A stretch of 64,000 bases of DNA from Peptoniphilaceae bacterium AMB_02 (GTDB lineage Bacteria; Bacillota; Clostridia; Tissierellales; Peptoniphilaceae). Positions 16,996-25,416 of the stretch are shown here, piece by piece (the first letter of the stretch is position 1; every line of letters starts with the position of its first letter). The notes beneath the pieces are model-generated. The model made no database searches, had not been told where the DNA came from, and saw nothing but the letters and a program-made list of their open reading frames with translations. The DNA lies in the NCBI GenBank assembly GCA_036321625.1, contig CP143259.1, forward strand, positions 980,001 to 1,044,000, in the 5' to 3' direction. Position numbers and translations under genes: made by a program.

Positions 16996-17009
16996 TAGGA
17001 GGTGTAAAA

Positions 17010-17189
17010 ATGGAAAAAATTCTCATAGACATAAAAGAGTTCACGGAATTGACAGGGATTGGCGATGATAAAGCTAGAGAACTAGCTAGAAGAGAAGACT
17101 TTCCTAAAATCCGTGTAGGCAATCGAACTAAAATAATTGTCAAAGAACTAGATAAGTGGTTTATGGACCGGAAAGGCGAAATTTTCTGA
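17010..17189 (+). CDS. Excisionase-like DNA-binding protein
   Basis: 59 aa. A MerR/Xis-like winged helix: EFTELTGIGDDKARELARR, then FPKIRVGNRTKIIVKELDKWF. This pattern is typical of phage excisionases and helix-turn-helix 17 proteins. The start is the ATG at 17010, after AGGAGGTG. Xis would direct the integrase toward excision; position in the early operon fits. Confidence 0.75.
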   Translation: MEKILIDIKEFTELTGIGDDKARELARREDFPKIRVGNRTKIIVKELDKWFMDRKGEIF

Positions 17190-17386
17190 TGTGTGAAAAA
17201 CTTGAGGAACACAGAAATCAAATCAGGCAGGAATTCCAGAACTGCAGGAGCATTTACGAAGTTTACAGAATTAGTATAGGGCTGCGACAAGTTTATCCAT
17301 ATTGGTTAGTAGATCAGGAGAGATGCAGACGAGTTCTGGAATTCACAATAGATTCTAAAACAAAAAACAGGAAGGTGACAAAATGA
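17189..17386 (+). CDS. Small hypothetical phage protein
   Basis: 65 aa starting MCEKLEEHRNQ. The start codon overlaps the previous stop (TGATG), which favours this ATG over the longer upstream frame. It is mostly helical with many charged residues; no family was recognised. Confidence 0.6.
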   Translation: MCEKLEEHRNQIRQEFQNCRSIYEVYRISIGLRQVYPYWLVDQERCRRVLEFTIDSKTKNRKVTK

Positions 17387-17511
17387 AAAAAAGATATACC
17401 TGGAATCCATGCAAATGGTATCAGTGGGCTATTGGAAGTGTTATCTTTGCCGGGCCTATCGTGCTCTTAATGTGGTCAATGTATGTGTTGTTGTGGGCAG
17501 CAAGCTTATGA
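17383..17511 (+). CDS. Small single-pass membrane protein
   Basis: 42 aa: a basic start (MKKRYTWNPCKW), then one hydrophobic segment, GSVIFAGPIVLLMWSMYVLL. AAGGTG lies upstream, and the start and stop overlap neighbouring genes by 4 bp (ATGA). Function unknown. Confidence 0.6.
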   Translation: MKKRYTWNPCKWYQWAIGSVIFAGPIVLLMWSMYVLLWAASL

Positions 17512-17669
17512 AAAAGGATTTTTTAGACACCAGGCTTAAACAAAAAGTCGAACAACACACATACGCATGCAAAAGGATTAAATCTGCATTACGAGTTGTT
17601 GATTATTGGAAAACTATTGCAAAAGAGACACTTACAGAAATTGAAATGATAGAAAAAGAAACCCGCTAA
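17508..17669 (+). CDS. Small hypothetical phage protein
   Basis: 53 aa starting MKKDFLDTRLKQKVEQ. It is helical and charged with no recognised domain. The ATG overlaps the previous stop by 4 bp. The longer frame from 17409 lies over the membrane peptide gene and is less likely. Confidence 0.6.
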   Translation: MKKDFLDTRLKQKVEQHTYACKRIKSALRVVDYWKTIAKETLTEIEMIEKETR

Positions 17670-17742
17670 GCCTGGCAGCTAATAAAGCGGATTTCAAATA
17701 CTACTTATGCTAATTATAGCATGTTTGAGGAGGAAAACACAA

Positions 17743-19617
17743 ATGCAAATAATTTTGAAAGAACTACACTTGCAGAACTTTAAAGGGATTAAGGACTTAA
17801 AAATCAACTTCCTAGGCGGAGTTAACAAAATCCAGGGGAGAAATGGTACTGGTAAAACAACACTGTTCGATGCTTATATGTGGCTGCTGTGGGGAACTGA
17901 CAGCCTGGACAGGACAGATTTTGGAATAAAGACGTATGTAAAGGGTGGCGATACACTACACGGAGTCGACCATACTGTCACAGGAGTGATAGAAGTATAC
18001 GGACAAGAGATAAAGCTGTCTAAGACATACAAAGAGGTATGGACTAAGAAAAGAGGGTCCACAGAGGCAGAGAGGACTGGAAATACTACAGATTATTATA
18101 TAAATGATGTACCACTTAAAATGAAAGACTATACTGACAGGATTAGTAGTTTAATAAGCAAAGATGATTTTAAATTGTTGTCTAATCCACTTCATTTTAG
18201 TTCTAACTTAAGTTGGAAAGACAGAAGAGACGTACTGTTTCAGTCGTTTGGTAGTGTAACTGATGATGAGATTATACAAGCTAATCCAGATTTAAAATAT
18301 TTGAATTTAGATAATTACAGTATAGACGAAATTGCAGCAATGAACAAAGCTACTAGAAGCAGGCTGAACGACGAACGAAAAGAACTGCCCATAAGGATTG
18401 ATGAACTATCTAAGTCTAAAAAGGATTATGATTATGAAGCATTAGAATTTCAAAGAAGGTTTTTACAACCTACCCTAGAGGGGGTTATTAAAGAAATTCA
18501 AGGAATTGCTAAAAATTCAGCAGAATTAAAAGCAACACAAGATCAAATTCAAAAGCTATATGATGAAAAGACCGAAATAGAAGACCAGGTAAGCAAAGAA
18601 TATCTGAAAGCATACGACGAGTACAACGAAGTTCAAATGCAAATCAAAGAAAAGCAAAATGCACTAGAACTAGCTAAACAAAGAGAATCAGTAAAAGAAA
18701 ATAAAATAAAACTGCTAGATTATGAAATTCAAGAACACGAAAAAAAACTAGAATATTTGCGAGATGAGTGGATTTCAAAGAATGCAGAAGAATTTGACCA
18801 GGATACCTTGTTATGTCCAACTTGTAGGCAAGAATATCCTGAGGATAAAGCATTAGAGTTACAAGAGATGTTTAATCTAAACAAATCTAAAGAACTTGAA
18901 AGAATTACCGAAAAAGCAAACAAAACAAAACTGATAATCGATAAAGCTAACGAACAGAAGATAGAAATCAATGCAGAACACCAAGAAAATATTGTTCTGG
19001 AAGAAATTGAATCACTTCCAAGGCCAGAAAAAGTATACCCACAAAGATACTACGATATAGACAGCAAAATTAAAGACATCTCACAGAGCGAAAAAACAGC
19101 TTCTAGGGACACAAAAGACTTAGAGGATAGGAAGGCTAGGATAGAAAACGAAATAAGGGAACTGGATGTGAAACTGACTTCCAGGGAAGAAAATGAATCA
19201 ATAGACAGACGCATAGAAGAGTACAAGATAAAAGAAAAAGAAATAGCACAATTATACGAAGAAGCTGAAAGAATGCTTTACCTGGTAGAAGAGTATCTGA
19301 AAGTTAAAGCTGAGCTTGTTAGTAATTCTATAAACAGCCATTTCAAAGGTATAGAGTTTAAGTTATTTGATGTACAAGAAAATGGCGGGATATCTGAAAC
19401 GTGTGAGCCACTTATTGATGGAGTTCCATACAGTGATGCTAACAATGCGGCAAAGATAAATGCAGGACTAGAAGTTATAAAAGTGTTGTCCAGGATAAAA
19501 GAGTTATCAATACCGATTTTTATAGATAATGCTGAATCGGTAAACGAGATATTAGAGACTGAAAACCAACAGGTTAGATTAGTAGTAAGCAATGATAATG
19601 AATTAAAGATAAATTAG
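17743..19617 (+). CDS. SbcC/Rad50-like AAA family ATPase
   Basis: 624 aa. Walker A is GRNGTGKTTLFDAYMWLLWG near residue 35. Long coiled coils (about 200-520) surround a CPTC zinc-hook-like motif in DTLLCPTCRQEYP, and the C-terminal lobe has IPIFIDNAESV in the Walker B position. This is the architecture of Rad50/SbcC-type ends-processing ATPases. With RecT and an MBL-fold hydrolase in the next genes it forms a phage recombination module. The nuclease partner is not obvious; the MBL protein or the VRR-NUC protein could serve. Confidence 0.85.
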   Translation: MQIILKELHLQNFKGIKDLKINFLGGVNKIQGRNGTGKTTLFDAYMWLLWGTDSLDRTDFGIKTYVKGGDTLHGVDHTVTGVIEVYGQEIKLSKTYKEVWTKKRGSTEAERTGNTTDYYINDVPLKMKDYTDRISSLISKDDFKLLSNPLHFSSNLSWKDRRDVLFQSFGSVTDDEIIQANPDLKYLNLDNYSIDEIAAMNKATRSRLNDERKELPIRIDELSKSKKDYDYEALEFQRRFLQPTLEGVIKEIQGIAKNSAELKATQDQIQKLYDEKTEIEDQVSKEYLKAYDEYNEVQMQIKEKQNALELAKQRESVKENKIKLLDYEIQEHEKKLEYLRDEWISKNAEEFDQDTLLCPTCRQEYPEDKALELQEMFNLNKSKELERITEKANKTKLIIDKANEQKIEINAEHQENIVLEEIESLPRPEKVYPQRYYDIDSKIKDISQSEKTASRDTKDLEDRKARIENEIRELDVKLTSREENESIDRRIEEYKIKEKEIAQLYEEAERMLYLVEEYLKVKAELVSNSINSHFKGIEFKLFDVQENGGISETCEPLIDGVPYSDANNAAKINAGLEVIKVLSRIKELSIPIFIDNAESVNEILETENQQVRLVVSNDNELKIN

Positions 19618-19628
19618 GAGGTTTGAAT

Positions 19629-20021
19629 ATGTTAGATGTAGATTTAATGGATATTGGTGCTAAAATAATGGGCATTTGTGATAATGAAGGACTGCAGTAT
19701 GATTTCTTAATGCATAATTTTCCTATAATTGCAAGAATAACACCCACAGAACAAAGACTTGACCAAATGACGTTATTAGACGATGAAGATGAAAATGATT
19801 TTGTAAATGGAGAAATACTTTTTATTTTTGCTGATGAATTAACAGTTCAAATAAAGAATGATTTTATAATTTCTGATGATTTGATGAATAAACTAAAAAA
19901 TAATGCAAAGAAAATGCATTATATATTTCTACAGAAGTATTTTAAGGATAGAAAAGAACGAGAAAACAATAAAACTAAAAACATAAATATTACACCACTG
20001 CAAATCCAGGAGGCTAAATAA
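19629..20021 (+). CDS. Acidic hypothetical protein in the recombination module
   Basis: 130 aa, acidic, no family recognised. The start is the ATG at 19629, six bases after AGGAGG; a TTG at 19623 would touch it. It lies between the SbcC-like ATPase and recT with almost no gaps, so a role in recombination or in modulating the host is possible. Confidence 0.7.
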   Translation: MLDVDLMDIGAKIMGICDNEGLQYDFLMHNFPIIARITPTEQRLDQMTLLDDEDENDFVNGEILFIFADELTVQIKNDFIISDDLMNKLKNNAKKMHYIFLQKYFKDRKERENNKTKNINITPLQIQEAK

Positions 20022-20022
20022 A

Positions 20023-20874
20023 ATGACAAATATAGTAAAAGCAGAAGACAAATTTATAACTGAAAAATCAATGACGGATGTTGTTCATAACAGGATTATT
20101 TCACTTCAATCTCAAAATGCAATAGATATGCCTACAAATTACAGTTTCAGCAATGCTCTTAAGTCAGCGTATTTGATACTTTCAGAGCAGAAGATGACGG
20201 ATAAAAAAACTCCGGTTCTACAAGGGTGTAGTCAAGAGTCAGTGGCAAATGCATTATTAGATATGGTAGTTCAAGGATTAAACCCAAGCAAAAATCAGTG
20301 CTACTTTATACCTTATGGAAATCAATTGACACTTCAAAGGTCATACCTAGGCACTATAGCTCTTACTAAGAGACTTCCAGGTGTGACAGATGTAAAAGGT
20401 TATGCTATTTATCAAGCTGATAAATTAGAATTAGGCTTTGACTTCGTTACTGGAAAAACTACTGTAAAAGAGTTTATTCCGTCTACTGATAGAGATCCAA
20501 CAAAATTAAAAGGTGCTCTGGGATTAATCATTGGTGAAAAAGACATCTTGCATGTAGAGTACATGGATATTAATCAAATCAAGGCTGCATGGTACCAGGG
20601 CTCAATGAAAGGCAACTCAGGTGCTCATAAGAATTTTAGTGATCAGATGGCGATTAAAACAGTTATAAATAGAGCTTGTAAGACTTATGTTAATACAGCT
20701 GATGACAGTGATAAGATAGCCCCTCTTATGAGCAAGTCTATTGAAGTAGTTGACAACGAAATGCAACAAGAGATAGAAGAAAATGCTGGAACTTTAGAAA
20801 TTGAAGGGGAAATAGTTGATGTTGAAACCGGTGAAATATTAGATACTGAAGATACAAAGAAAGCACCGTTCTAA
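20023..20874 (+). CDS. recT: RecT-family single-strand annealing protein
   Basis: 283 aa. Matches the RecT family throughout: LKSAYLILSEQ, LLDMVVQGLNPSKNQCYFIPYG, the QRSYLGTIAL core, and KAAWYQGS. It binds single-stranded DNA and anneals homologous strands during phage recombination. The tail after about residue 240 is acidic. The stop overlaps the start of the MBL-fold gene (TAATG). Confidence 0.93.
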   Translation: MTNIVKAEDKFITEKSMTDVVHNRIISLQSQNAIDMPTNYSFSNALKSAYLILSEQKMTDKKTPVLQGCSQESVANALLDMVVQGLNPSKNQCYFIPYGNQLTLQRSYLGTIALTKRLPGVTDVKGYAIYQADKLELGFDFVTGKTTVKEFIPSTDRDPTKLKGALGLIIGEKDILHVEYMDINQIKAAWYQGSMKGNSGAHKNFSDQMAIKTVINRACKTYVNTADDSDKIAPLMSKSIEVVDNEMQQEIEENAGTLEIEGEIVDVETGEILDTEDTKKAPF

Positions 20875-21587
20875 TGAAGATTACATTATTAGCAAGTGGA
20901 AGTTCCGGAAATGCTTATAAGGTCAACACAGGTGAGACTACACTCTTAATTGAGTGTGGTCTGCCTTACAAAAAACTACAAGAAAAACTAAAGTACAAGA
21001 TGACAGAATTAGATGCATGTTTAGTAACTCATGAGCATATGGATCATGCAAAAGCAAGTCAAAAACTTATTGAGAATGGCATTGATTTATACATGACAAA
21101 TGGCACAGCAGAAGCTTTGAATTTAAATGGCCATAGACTTCATACATTTAGTAAGAATAGTATTGGATATGAACCAAAGGAGATTAAAGACACTACAGTT
21201 ATTGCTTTCAAAGCAGTTCATGATGTAAGAGAACCAGTCAATTTCTACATTAAGGATAATACCACTAATGAGAAGGTGGTATTTATAACAGATACTGCTT
21301 ATATACTTTACAAAATACCACCAGTTGACTATTTGATGATTGAGTGCAATTATGTTCAATCTATCATTGATGAAGAGGTTCAAAACGGAAAGATACATTT
21401 AGATTTAAGAAATAGAATTGTTAAGAATCATCTAAGCCTTGAACGGCTCTTAGATTTCTTTAAGAATTATAATTTAAGTAAAACTAAAGCTATATATTTA
21501 CTACATTTGAGTTCAAATAATAGTGATCAAAAAATGATTTATAATGCAGTTGCTAAGGCTACAGGTAAACAAATTTATTTTAGTTAG
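20874..21587 (+). CDS. MBL-fold metallo-hydrolase
   Basis: 237 aa. Metallo-beta-lactamase fold: LLASGSSGNAYKV at the N-terminus, the metal motif THEHMDH, then H in FKAVHD and D in FITDTAYI. The family includes YycJ/WalJ-like enzymes, and several members are nucleases. In Firmicutes phages it commonly follows recT and could process DNA ends. The overlap with recT indicates coupling. Confidence 0.88.
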   Translation: MKITLLASGSSGNAYKVNTGETTLLIECGLPYKKLQEKLKYKMTELDACLVTHEHMDHAKASQKLIENGIDLYMTNGTAEALNLNGHRLHTFSKNSIGYEPKEIKDTTVIAFKAVHDVREPVNFYIKDNTTNEKVVFITDTAYILYKIPPVDYLMIECNYVQSIIDEEVQNGKIHLDLRNRIVKNHLSLERLLDFFKNYNLSKTKAIYLLHLSSNNSDQKMIYNAVAKATGKQIYFS

Positions 21588-21598
21588 GAGGTAAAAAC

Positions 21599-22621
21599 AT
21601 GGCATATGAAGGTTGGATTAAAATTCATAGAAAGATTTTAGAAGATGCAACTGTAATGAGAGATCCTGAGCATTTTACTATTTGGATGTTTTTGCTTCTT
21701 AATGCTACCCATACACAGATGGAAAAATATTTTAAAGGAGAAAAAATAATACTCCAACCTGGACAGTTAATAACTGGTAGGAAATCTATTTCAAAACAGT
21801 GCAATATTTCTGAAAGTAAAATTCAAAGAATTCTTAAATTATTTGAGAGTGAACAGCAGATTGAACAACAAACAACCAACCTAAATCGTCTAATTACCAT
21901 ACTTAGATGGAATGAGTATCAACAAAGTGAACAGCAAAGTGAACAACCAGTGAACAACAAAAGTAATTTTTTAAGTTGTAGTGAAGATGAAATTAAAAAA
22001 ACACCAAAAAGTGAACAACAAATGAACAGCCATGACACAGTAACACCAAGCGATACAGAAGATAGTACTATAAATAGTGAACAACCAGTGAACAACCAGC
22101 GAACAACCAGTGAACAACCAGTGAACACAAACAAGAATGTAAAGAATGTTAATAATGATAAGAATGATAAGAACATCATCAATAGCATCACCCTTGATCG
22201 CCCGACCGGTGCCGACCCGGCAAATCATAATGCTAGTGTTGATGATGATTCTTGTTTTGAGATTATTAAAACTAGGTTTGAGGTTGATATTAAAAATGAA
22301 CCAGCAGATCCCAGGGATTATGTAAGCATAACTAGTGCGATTAGGGATTATCCCGCTGAGTTTATTTTGCAAACAATACAAAGCTTAGTTGATCGTGGTG
22401 TTAAGAATATCAAGTCTTTTAATTATGTTGCTAAAGTCTTGGAAAGTGCTTGGGAAGAAAAGAACAAGCAAGCTAGGAAAAAGAAAAATATAATAAAACA
22501 CGAAGAAACAACGATTGATGGTGAAAACTTTGATGACTTGTTAAAGCGAAAACAGAAAGAATTTCTACAAAACCATTTGGAGGGACTAAGTGAAAGAACA
22601 GGAGATACAGAATCAAATTAA
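21599..22621 (+). CDS. Phage replication protein (DnaD-like / replisome organiser)
   Basis: 340 aa. The N-terminal winged helix (WIKIHRKILEDA...ISKQCNISESKIQRILKLFE) is typical of phage replication initiators. A low-complexity SEQQ/SEQPVNN linker follows (about 108-180), then a C-terminal helical domain (FEIIKTRFEV...IQSLVDRGVKNIKSFNYVAKVLES) like DnaD-type helicase-loading proteins. The linker is encoded by 11-bp DNA repeats that look like an origin (see 21926-22130). GGAGG lies before the ATG. Confidence 0.85.
   Translation: MAYEGWIKIHRKILEDATVMRDPEHFTIWMFLLLNATHTQMEKYFKGEKIILQPGQLITGRKSISKQCNISESKIQRILKLFESEQQIEQQTTNLNRLITILRWNEYQQSEQQSEQPVNNKSNFLSCSEDEIKKTPKSEQQMNSHDTVTPSDTEDSTINSEQPVNNQRTTSEQPVNTNKNVKNVNNDKNDKNIINSITLDRPTGADPANHNASVDDDSCFEIIKTRFEVDIKNEPADPRDYVSITSAIRDYPAEFILQTIQSLVDRGVKNIKSFNYVAKVLESAWEEKNKQARKKKNIIKHEETTIDGENFDDLLKRKQKEFLQNHLEGLSERTGDTESN
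21926..22130. other. Candidate phage replication origin: 11-bp iterons
   Basis: The motif AGTGAACAACC is repeated. Isolated or paired copies lie at 21926-21958 and 22010-22031, and a near-perfect tandem run of five units lies at 22076-22130 (period 11 bp). An AT-rich stretch follows (22130-22195). The period is not a multiple of three, so the repeats drift through reading frames. That points to selection on DNA rather than protein. Placement inside the initiator gene parallels lambda ori within gene O. Confidence 0.65.
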
Positions 22622-22919
22622 AGACATAATAAATCGCTATTATGGCTGCTGCTGGAGAGCGAATGCGGGAATCTTTAAAAGCTTTGACTGTAAAAGAATT
22701 GTACATGGACTACCAAAGGGGTTTCCGGATTTGTTTGGATTTAGGAGAAGAGACGGAAAAATGTTTTTCTTGGAAGTGAAATCGAAACGAGGTAGAAGGA
22801 CGCCGGAGCAAAAGCAATTTGAAGAGTTACTAAAACAGCATGACAATATCCTATATGGAGTGGTTAAAAGCCTGGATGAAGCTTTGAAGGCTTTGGAAGT
22901 GGGAGAGTATAAGGGGTGA
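22590..22919 (+). CDS. VRR-NUC domain nuclease
   Basis: 109 aa. The core residues of the PD-(D/E)xK fold are visible: KGFPDLFGF, then FFLEVKSKRGR with E-x-K. VRR-NUC proteins are frequent in phage replication modules, often as Holliday-junction-type or flap nucleases. The start is the GTG at 22590 with GGAGGG in front, inside the end of the replication gene. Confidence 0.88.
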   Translation: MKEQEIQNQIKDIINRYYGCCWRANAGIFKSFDCKRIVHGLPKGFPDLFGFRRRDGKMFFLEVKSKRGRRTPEQKQFEELLKQHDNILYGVVKSLDEALKALEVGEYKG

Positions 22920-22923
22920 TGAT

Positions 22924-23220
22924 TTGAACGTTATTGATTTAAAAAAGCAAAGAGATGAAACCTTTAAGGTGTGGTTTGAACGTTGGTGGAGAAATGAAGA
23001 GATAGAAAAGAAAATTATAATTGCTAACGCAAAAGGATATACGAAATATGAGCATAGAGCGAATATGAAACAACATCAAAGGCTTACTGATCCAAATTTT
23101 AAAAATGCAGTTCGTGATAAAATTGCAGGTATTAATGTATATGTAAATGTTGAAAATATCGGGACAATATTTGATGTGCTAGTGTGTTCTGTTTATTTTA
23201 AATGGGAGGACCAAAAATGA
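22924..23220 (+). CDS. Hypothetical phage protein between nuclease and SSB
   Basis: 98 aa with a TTG start after AGGGGTGATGA. Basic and aromatic, with no recognised family. It overlaps the ssb start by 4 bp, so it is probably co-translated and real. Confidence 0.65.
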   Translation: MNVIDLKKQRDETFKVWFERWWRNEEIEKKIIIANAKGYTKYEHRANMKQHQRLTDPNFKNAVRDKIAGINVYVNVENIGTIFDVLVCSVYFKWEDQK

Positions 23221-23630
23221 ATAATGTAGTGCTAATTGGGAGGCTCGTAAGAGATCCAGAACTAAGATATACGCAATCAGGAACAGCAACAGCTCAATTT
23301 ACTTTGGCGGTTGATAGAAATCTATCCAGAGAAAAAAGACAAGAGATGGAATCAAAAGGCCAACAAACTGCTGATTTTATTAGGGTTGTAACTTGGGGGA
23401 AAACAGCTGAATTATGCGGAAACTATCTTTCTAAAGGCAAAATGACTGCAGTTACTGGCAGAATTCAAACTGGTTCATATACAAACCAGCAAGGACAGAT
23501 AGTATACACAACAGATGTAATTGCGGAAAATATAAAGTTTCTTGAATGGGGAGAACGGAGTGAAGAGCCAGCAACTAACAACGATAATGATTTTGTGCCA
23601 TATAACGATAATAGCAAAATACCATTTTAA
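23217..23630 (+). CDS. ssb: Single-stranded DNA-binding protein
   Basis: 137 aa. N-terminal OB fold (MNNVVLIGRLVRDPELRYTQSG...QFTLAVDRN...DFIRVVTWGKTAELC) and a C-terminal tail ending NSKIPF, the tip that docks SSB partner proteins. The start is the ATG at 23217 behind GGGAGGA; the track of residues before it belongs to a longer frame. Fragments of a second ssb lie downstream at 24654 and 25308. Confidence 0.95.
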   Translation: MNNVVLIGRLVRDPELRYTQSGTATAQFTLAVDRNLSREKRQEMESKGQQTADFIRVVTWGKTAELCGNYLSKGKMTAVTGRIQTGSYTNQQGQIVYTTDVIAENIKFLEWGERSEEPATNNDNDFVPYNDNSKIPF

Positions 23631-23746
23631 ATACAGAATATAAAATGAAAATTAGTAAGGAGCAAAAGCATGAGAAAAGAAGAATGGAGAAGAAGATTAT
23701 AGGAAGTGTAGAGTTTATTTGGATTGGATTTTAGAGGGGTAAAAGC

Positions 23747-23893
23747 GTGGAAACTATTATAGAGTGTATAGTTTATATACTTATATTGATGTTGTTTAGC
23801 TGGATTATAGACAAATATCCAGAGTTCGTATTTTTGATATTAATATTAATAATGTTCATATTATTAAAAAGCGTAGTAGCGATATATATTTAA
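23747..23893 (+). CDS. Small two-pass membrane protein
   Basis: 48 aa with a GTG start after AGAGGGG. Two hydrophobic segments (IIECIVYILILMLFSWII and FVFLILILIMFILL) are separated by DKYPE. The function is unknown; the early location argues against a lysis role. The flanking 23631-23746 holds no convincing gene. Confidence 0.5.
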   Translation: METIIECIVYILILMLFSWIIDKYPEFVFLILILIMFILLKSVVAIYI

Positions 23894-23919
23894 AATAGGA
23901 GGATATTGGAGGGGTAGTT

Positions 23920-24144
23920 ATGAAAAAATCAGTAGTAGATAGATTTTTAGGAAAAAAAATTAAGGTTAAATGCCAAGGTGGTAATGAGTATACAGGAATA
24001 TTAGAAAAAGGGGACTTGTACGAAAAAGGATATTACCATTGTATAAATGAAATTAACGGACTTGATAATCACTGGTTTAGAAGCAGTCATATTAAATCTA
24101 TTTTGATAGGAGATATACAACAAGGAGAAATAACTAATGATTGA
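23920..24144 (+). CDS. Small hypothetical phage protein
   Basis: 74 aa. The pattern FLGKKIKVKCQGGNEYTGILEKGD suggests a small beta-barrel (SH3 or LSm-like), but the match is by eye only. GGAGGGG lies upstream. Confidence 0.65.
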   Translation: MKKSVVDRFLGKKIKVKCQGGNEYTGILEKGDLYEKGYYHCINEINGLDNHWFRSSHIKSILIGDIQQGEITND

Positions 24145-24487
24145 CTTTGAAGATTTGATTAGTAGAAAAAGAATAAGGTTTGAACTTGGAGAGTCAACTT
24201 TGCCTAAAAAATATAGGGATTTTTGTGTAAAAGTAATAGATGACGAAAAACTAACTCCTAGAGTATGTATATCCAGTCCAAGTGAAGATTTGAAAAACTG
24301 GATTATCGATTGTTGGGGCATTGAAGTTAAAGACAATATTGGAATTGCAACACAAACTATGATTATTGACGGGAAAAAAGATATTAAAGACGACCTAGAG
24401 GATAGGGAAAAGTTTATAGAGTTTATTTCCGAAATAATAAAAGAGGGAGTATTAAATGTTATAGATACTTATAATGGAGGGATTTAA
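24137..24487 (+). CDS. Hypothetical phage protein
   Basis: 116 aa, mixed alpha/beta and acidic, no recognised family. It overlaps the preceding gene by 8 bp and has GGAG upstream. The ending LNVIDTYNGGI also carries the ribosome-binding site of the next small gene. Confidence 0.65.
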   Translation: MIDFEDLISRKRIRFELGESTLPKKYRDFCVKVIDDEKLTPRVCISSPSEDLKNWIIDCWGIEVKDNIGIATQTMIIDGKKDIKDDLEDREKFIEFISEIIKEGVLNVIDTYNGGI

Positions 24488-24488
24488 G

Positions 24489-24605
24489 ATGACATTGGAT
24501 ATTAACAAATTACATCAATCTATATTTTGGGTATTATGCAAAGAATACAATGGAGAAAAAGCATGGCAACAATGGCAGTCATTGGAAATATTTATGAAAA
24601 TATAG
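24489..24605 (+). CDS. Very small phage protein
   Basis: 38 aa (MTLDINKLHQ...). A good GGAGGG ribosome-binding site precedes it at the end of the previous gene. No family recognised. Confidence 0.45.
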   Translation: MTLDINKLHQSIFWVLCKEYNGEKAWQQWQSLEIFMKI

Positions 24606-24624
24606 ATTTGTTAGAGGTGGGAGA

Positions 24625-24684
24625 ATGCAAGAATTAATCAAAAAAATAGAGCGATATAACGATAATAGCAAAATACCATTTTAA
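24625..24684 (+). pseudogene. Chimeric minigene: MazG-like start joined to SSB tail
   Basis: A 19-codon frame, MQELIKKIERYNDNSKIPF. The first nine codons match the start of the frame at 25189 (MQKLIKKIEQ), and the rest copies the ssb 3' end. The 44 bp at 24654-24697 are identical to 23600-23643. It looks like a recombination scar, although GGTGGGAG could still drive translation of an SSB-tip peptide. Confidence 0.55.
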
Positions 24685-24723
24685 ATACAGAATATAAGAT
24701 AGATTTAATGGAGGAGAAGAAGA

Positions 24724-24900
24724 ATGAAAGTTTTTATAGTCATGGATACAACGGAAAATACTGGTCGAGAGTCAATTATTGGAGTGTTTGAGTCATTAGC
24801 AAATGCAAAATCTGCACTTGCTGATTATGTGTTAAACACAGAAAATGACAGAATAGAGCCTTGCTATGTGGATATTGTTGGAATTGAGGTGGAAGAATGA
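24724..24900 (+). CDS. Small hypothetical phage protein
   Basis: 58 aa (MKVFIVMDTTENTGRES...), ending IVGIEVEE. GAGGAGAAG lies upstream. It overlaps the next start by 4 bp. The fold looks like a small alpha/beta domain; no family was recognised. Confidence 0.65.
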   Translation: MKVFIVMDTTENTGRESIIGVFESLANAKSALADYVLNTENDRIEPCYVDIVGIEVEE

Positions 24901-25205
24901 TAAGAATGAGTAAAAACGCACCTTTTAGCAAACAAGAGTTAATAGATTTATTAAATTTAATTTTAGAAAAAGATGAGATTTGGCAAAGAAACACAACTAT
25001 AAGATTTATAGAATCTAAGCAAGAAAAATTATTTAAAGATGTTGATAAACTACTAGAAGAACAAAGAATTTTAAATATAAAATATGCTACTCAATACAAA
25101 AAATGGAAGCAGATAGATAATGAAATTAAGAAGATTTATGCACAAATTGACGAAATTGGGGATTGTTGGAAAGTGGTTGAGGTGGGAGATGCAAAAATTA
25201 ATTAA
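24897..25205 (+). CDS. Hypothetical coiled-coil phage protein
   Basis: 102 aa, strongly helical and charged (LLNLILEKDEIWQRN...LEEQRILNIKYATQYKKWKQIDNEIKK). No recognised family. An ATG at 24906 is an alternative start. Confidence 0.6.
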   Translation: MIRMSKNAPFSKQELIDLLNLILEKDEIWQRNTTIRFIESKQEKLFKDVDKLLEEQRILNIKYATQYKKWKQIDNEIKKIYAQIDEIGDCWKVVEVGDAKIN

Positions 25206-25275
25206 AAAAATTGAACAATGGGCAATTGACAGAGAAATTGATAAAAAAAGGAACAGTATGCGAGTGGTGTTATAA
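25189..25275 (+). pseudogene. MazG-like N-terminal fragment
   Basis: 28 codons, MQKLIKKIEQWAIDREIDKK... The first half resembles the start of phage MazG-like pyrophosphohydrolases (MQ.LIKKIEQWA.DR). The catalytic part is absent. It shares its start region with the minigene at 24625. Family identity is inferred from memory of the motif. Confidence 0.4.
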
Positions 25276-25307
25276 AAAAGAACGAGAAGAGGAGAGGGCA
25301 GTAAATC

Positions 25308-25373
25308 ATGAATAATGTAGTACTAATTGGAAGATTAACTAAGGATCCAGAGTTACGATATACAACTGATTAG
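25308..25373 (+). pseudogene. Truncated ssb 5' fragment
   Basis: 21 codons, MNNVVLIGRLTKDPELRYTTD, then a stop. It is clearly homologous to the first residues of the SSB at 23217 but differs at the DNA level, so it is a remnant of a second ssb and not a recent copy. Confidence 0.75.
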
Positions 25374-25416
25374 AAATAGTATTAAATGAATATGGACTAT
25401 AGAGGAGGATTAAAAA

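Noticed and set aside
21919-22381. Minus-strand ORFs of 90 and 136 aa
   Set aside because: Antisense shadows over the replication gene; their low-complexity composition comes from the DNA iterons.
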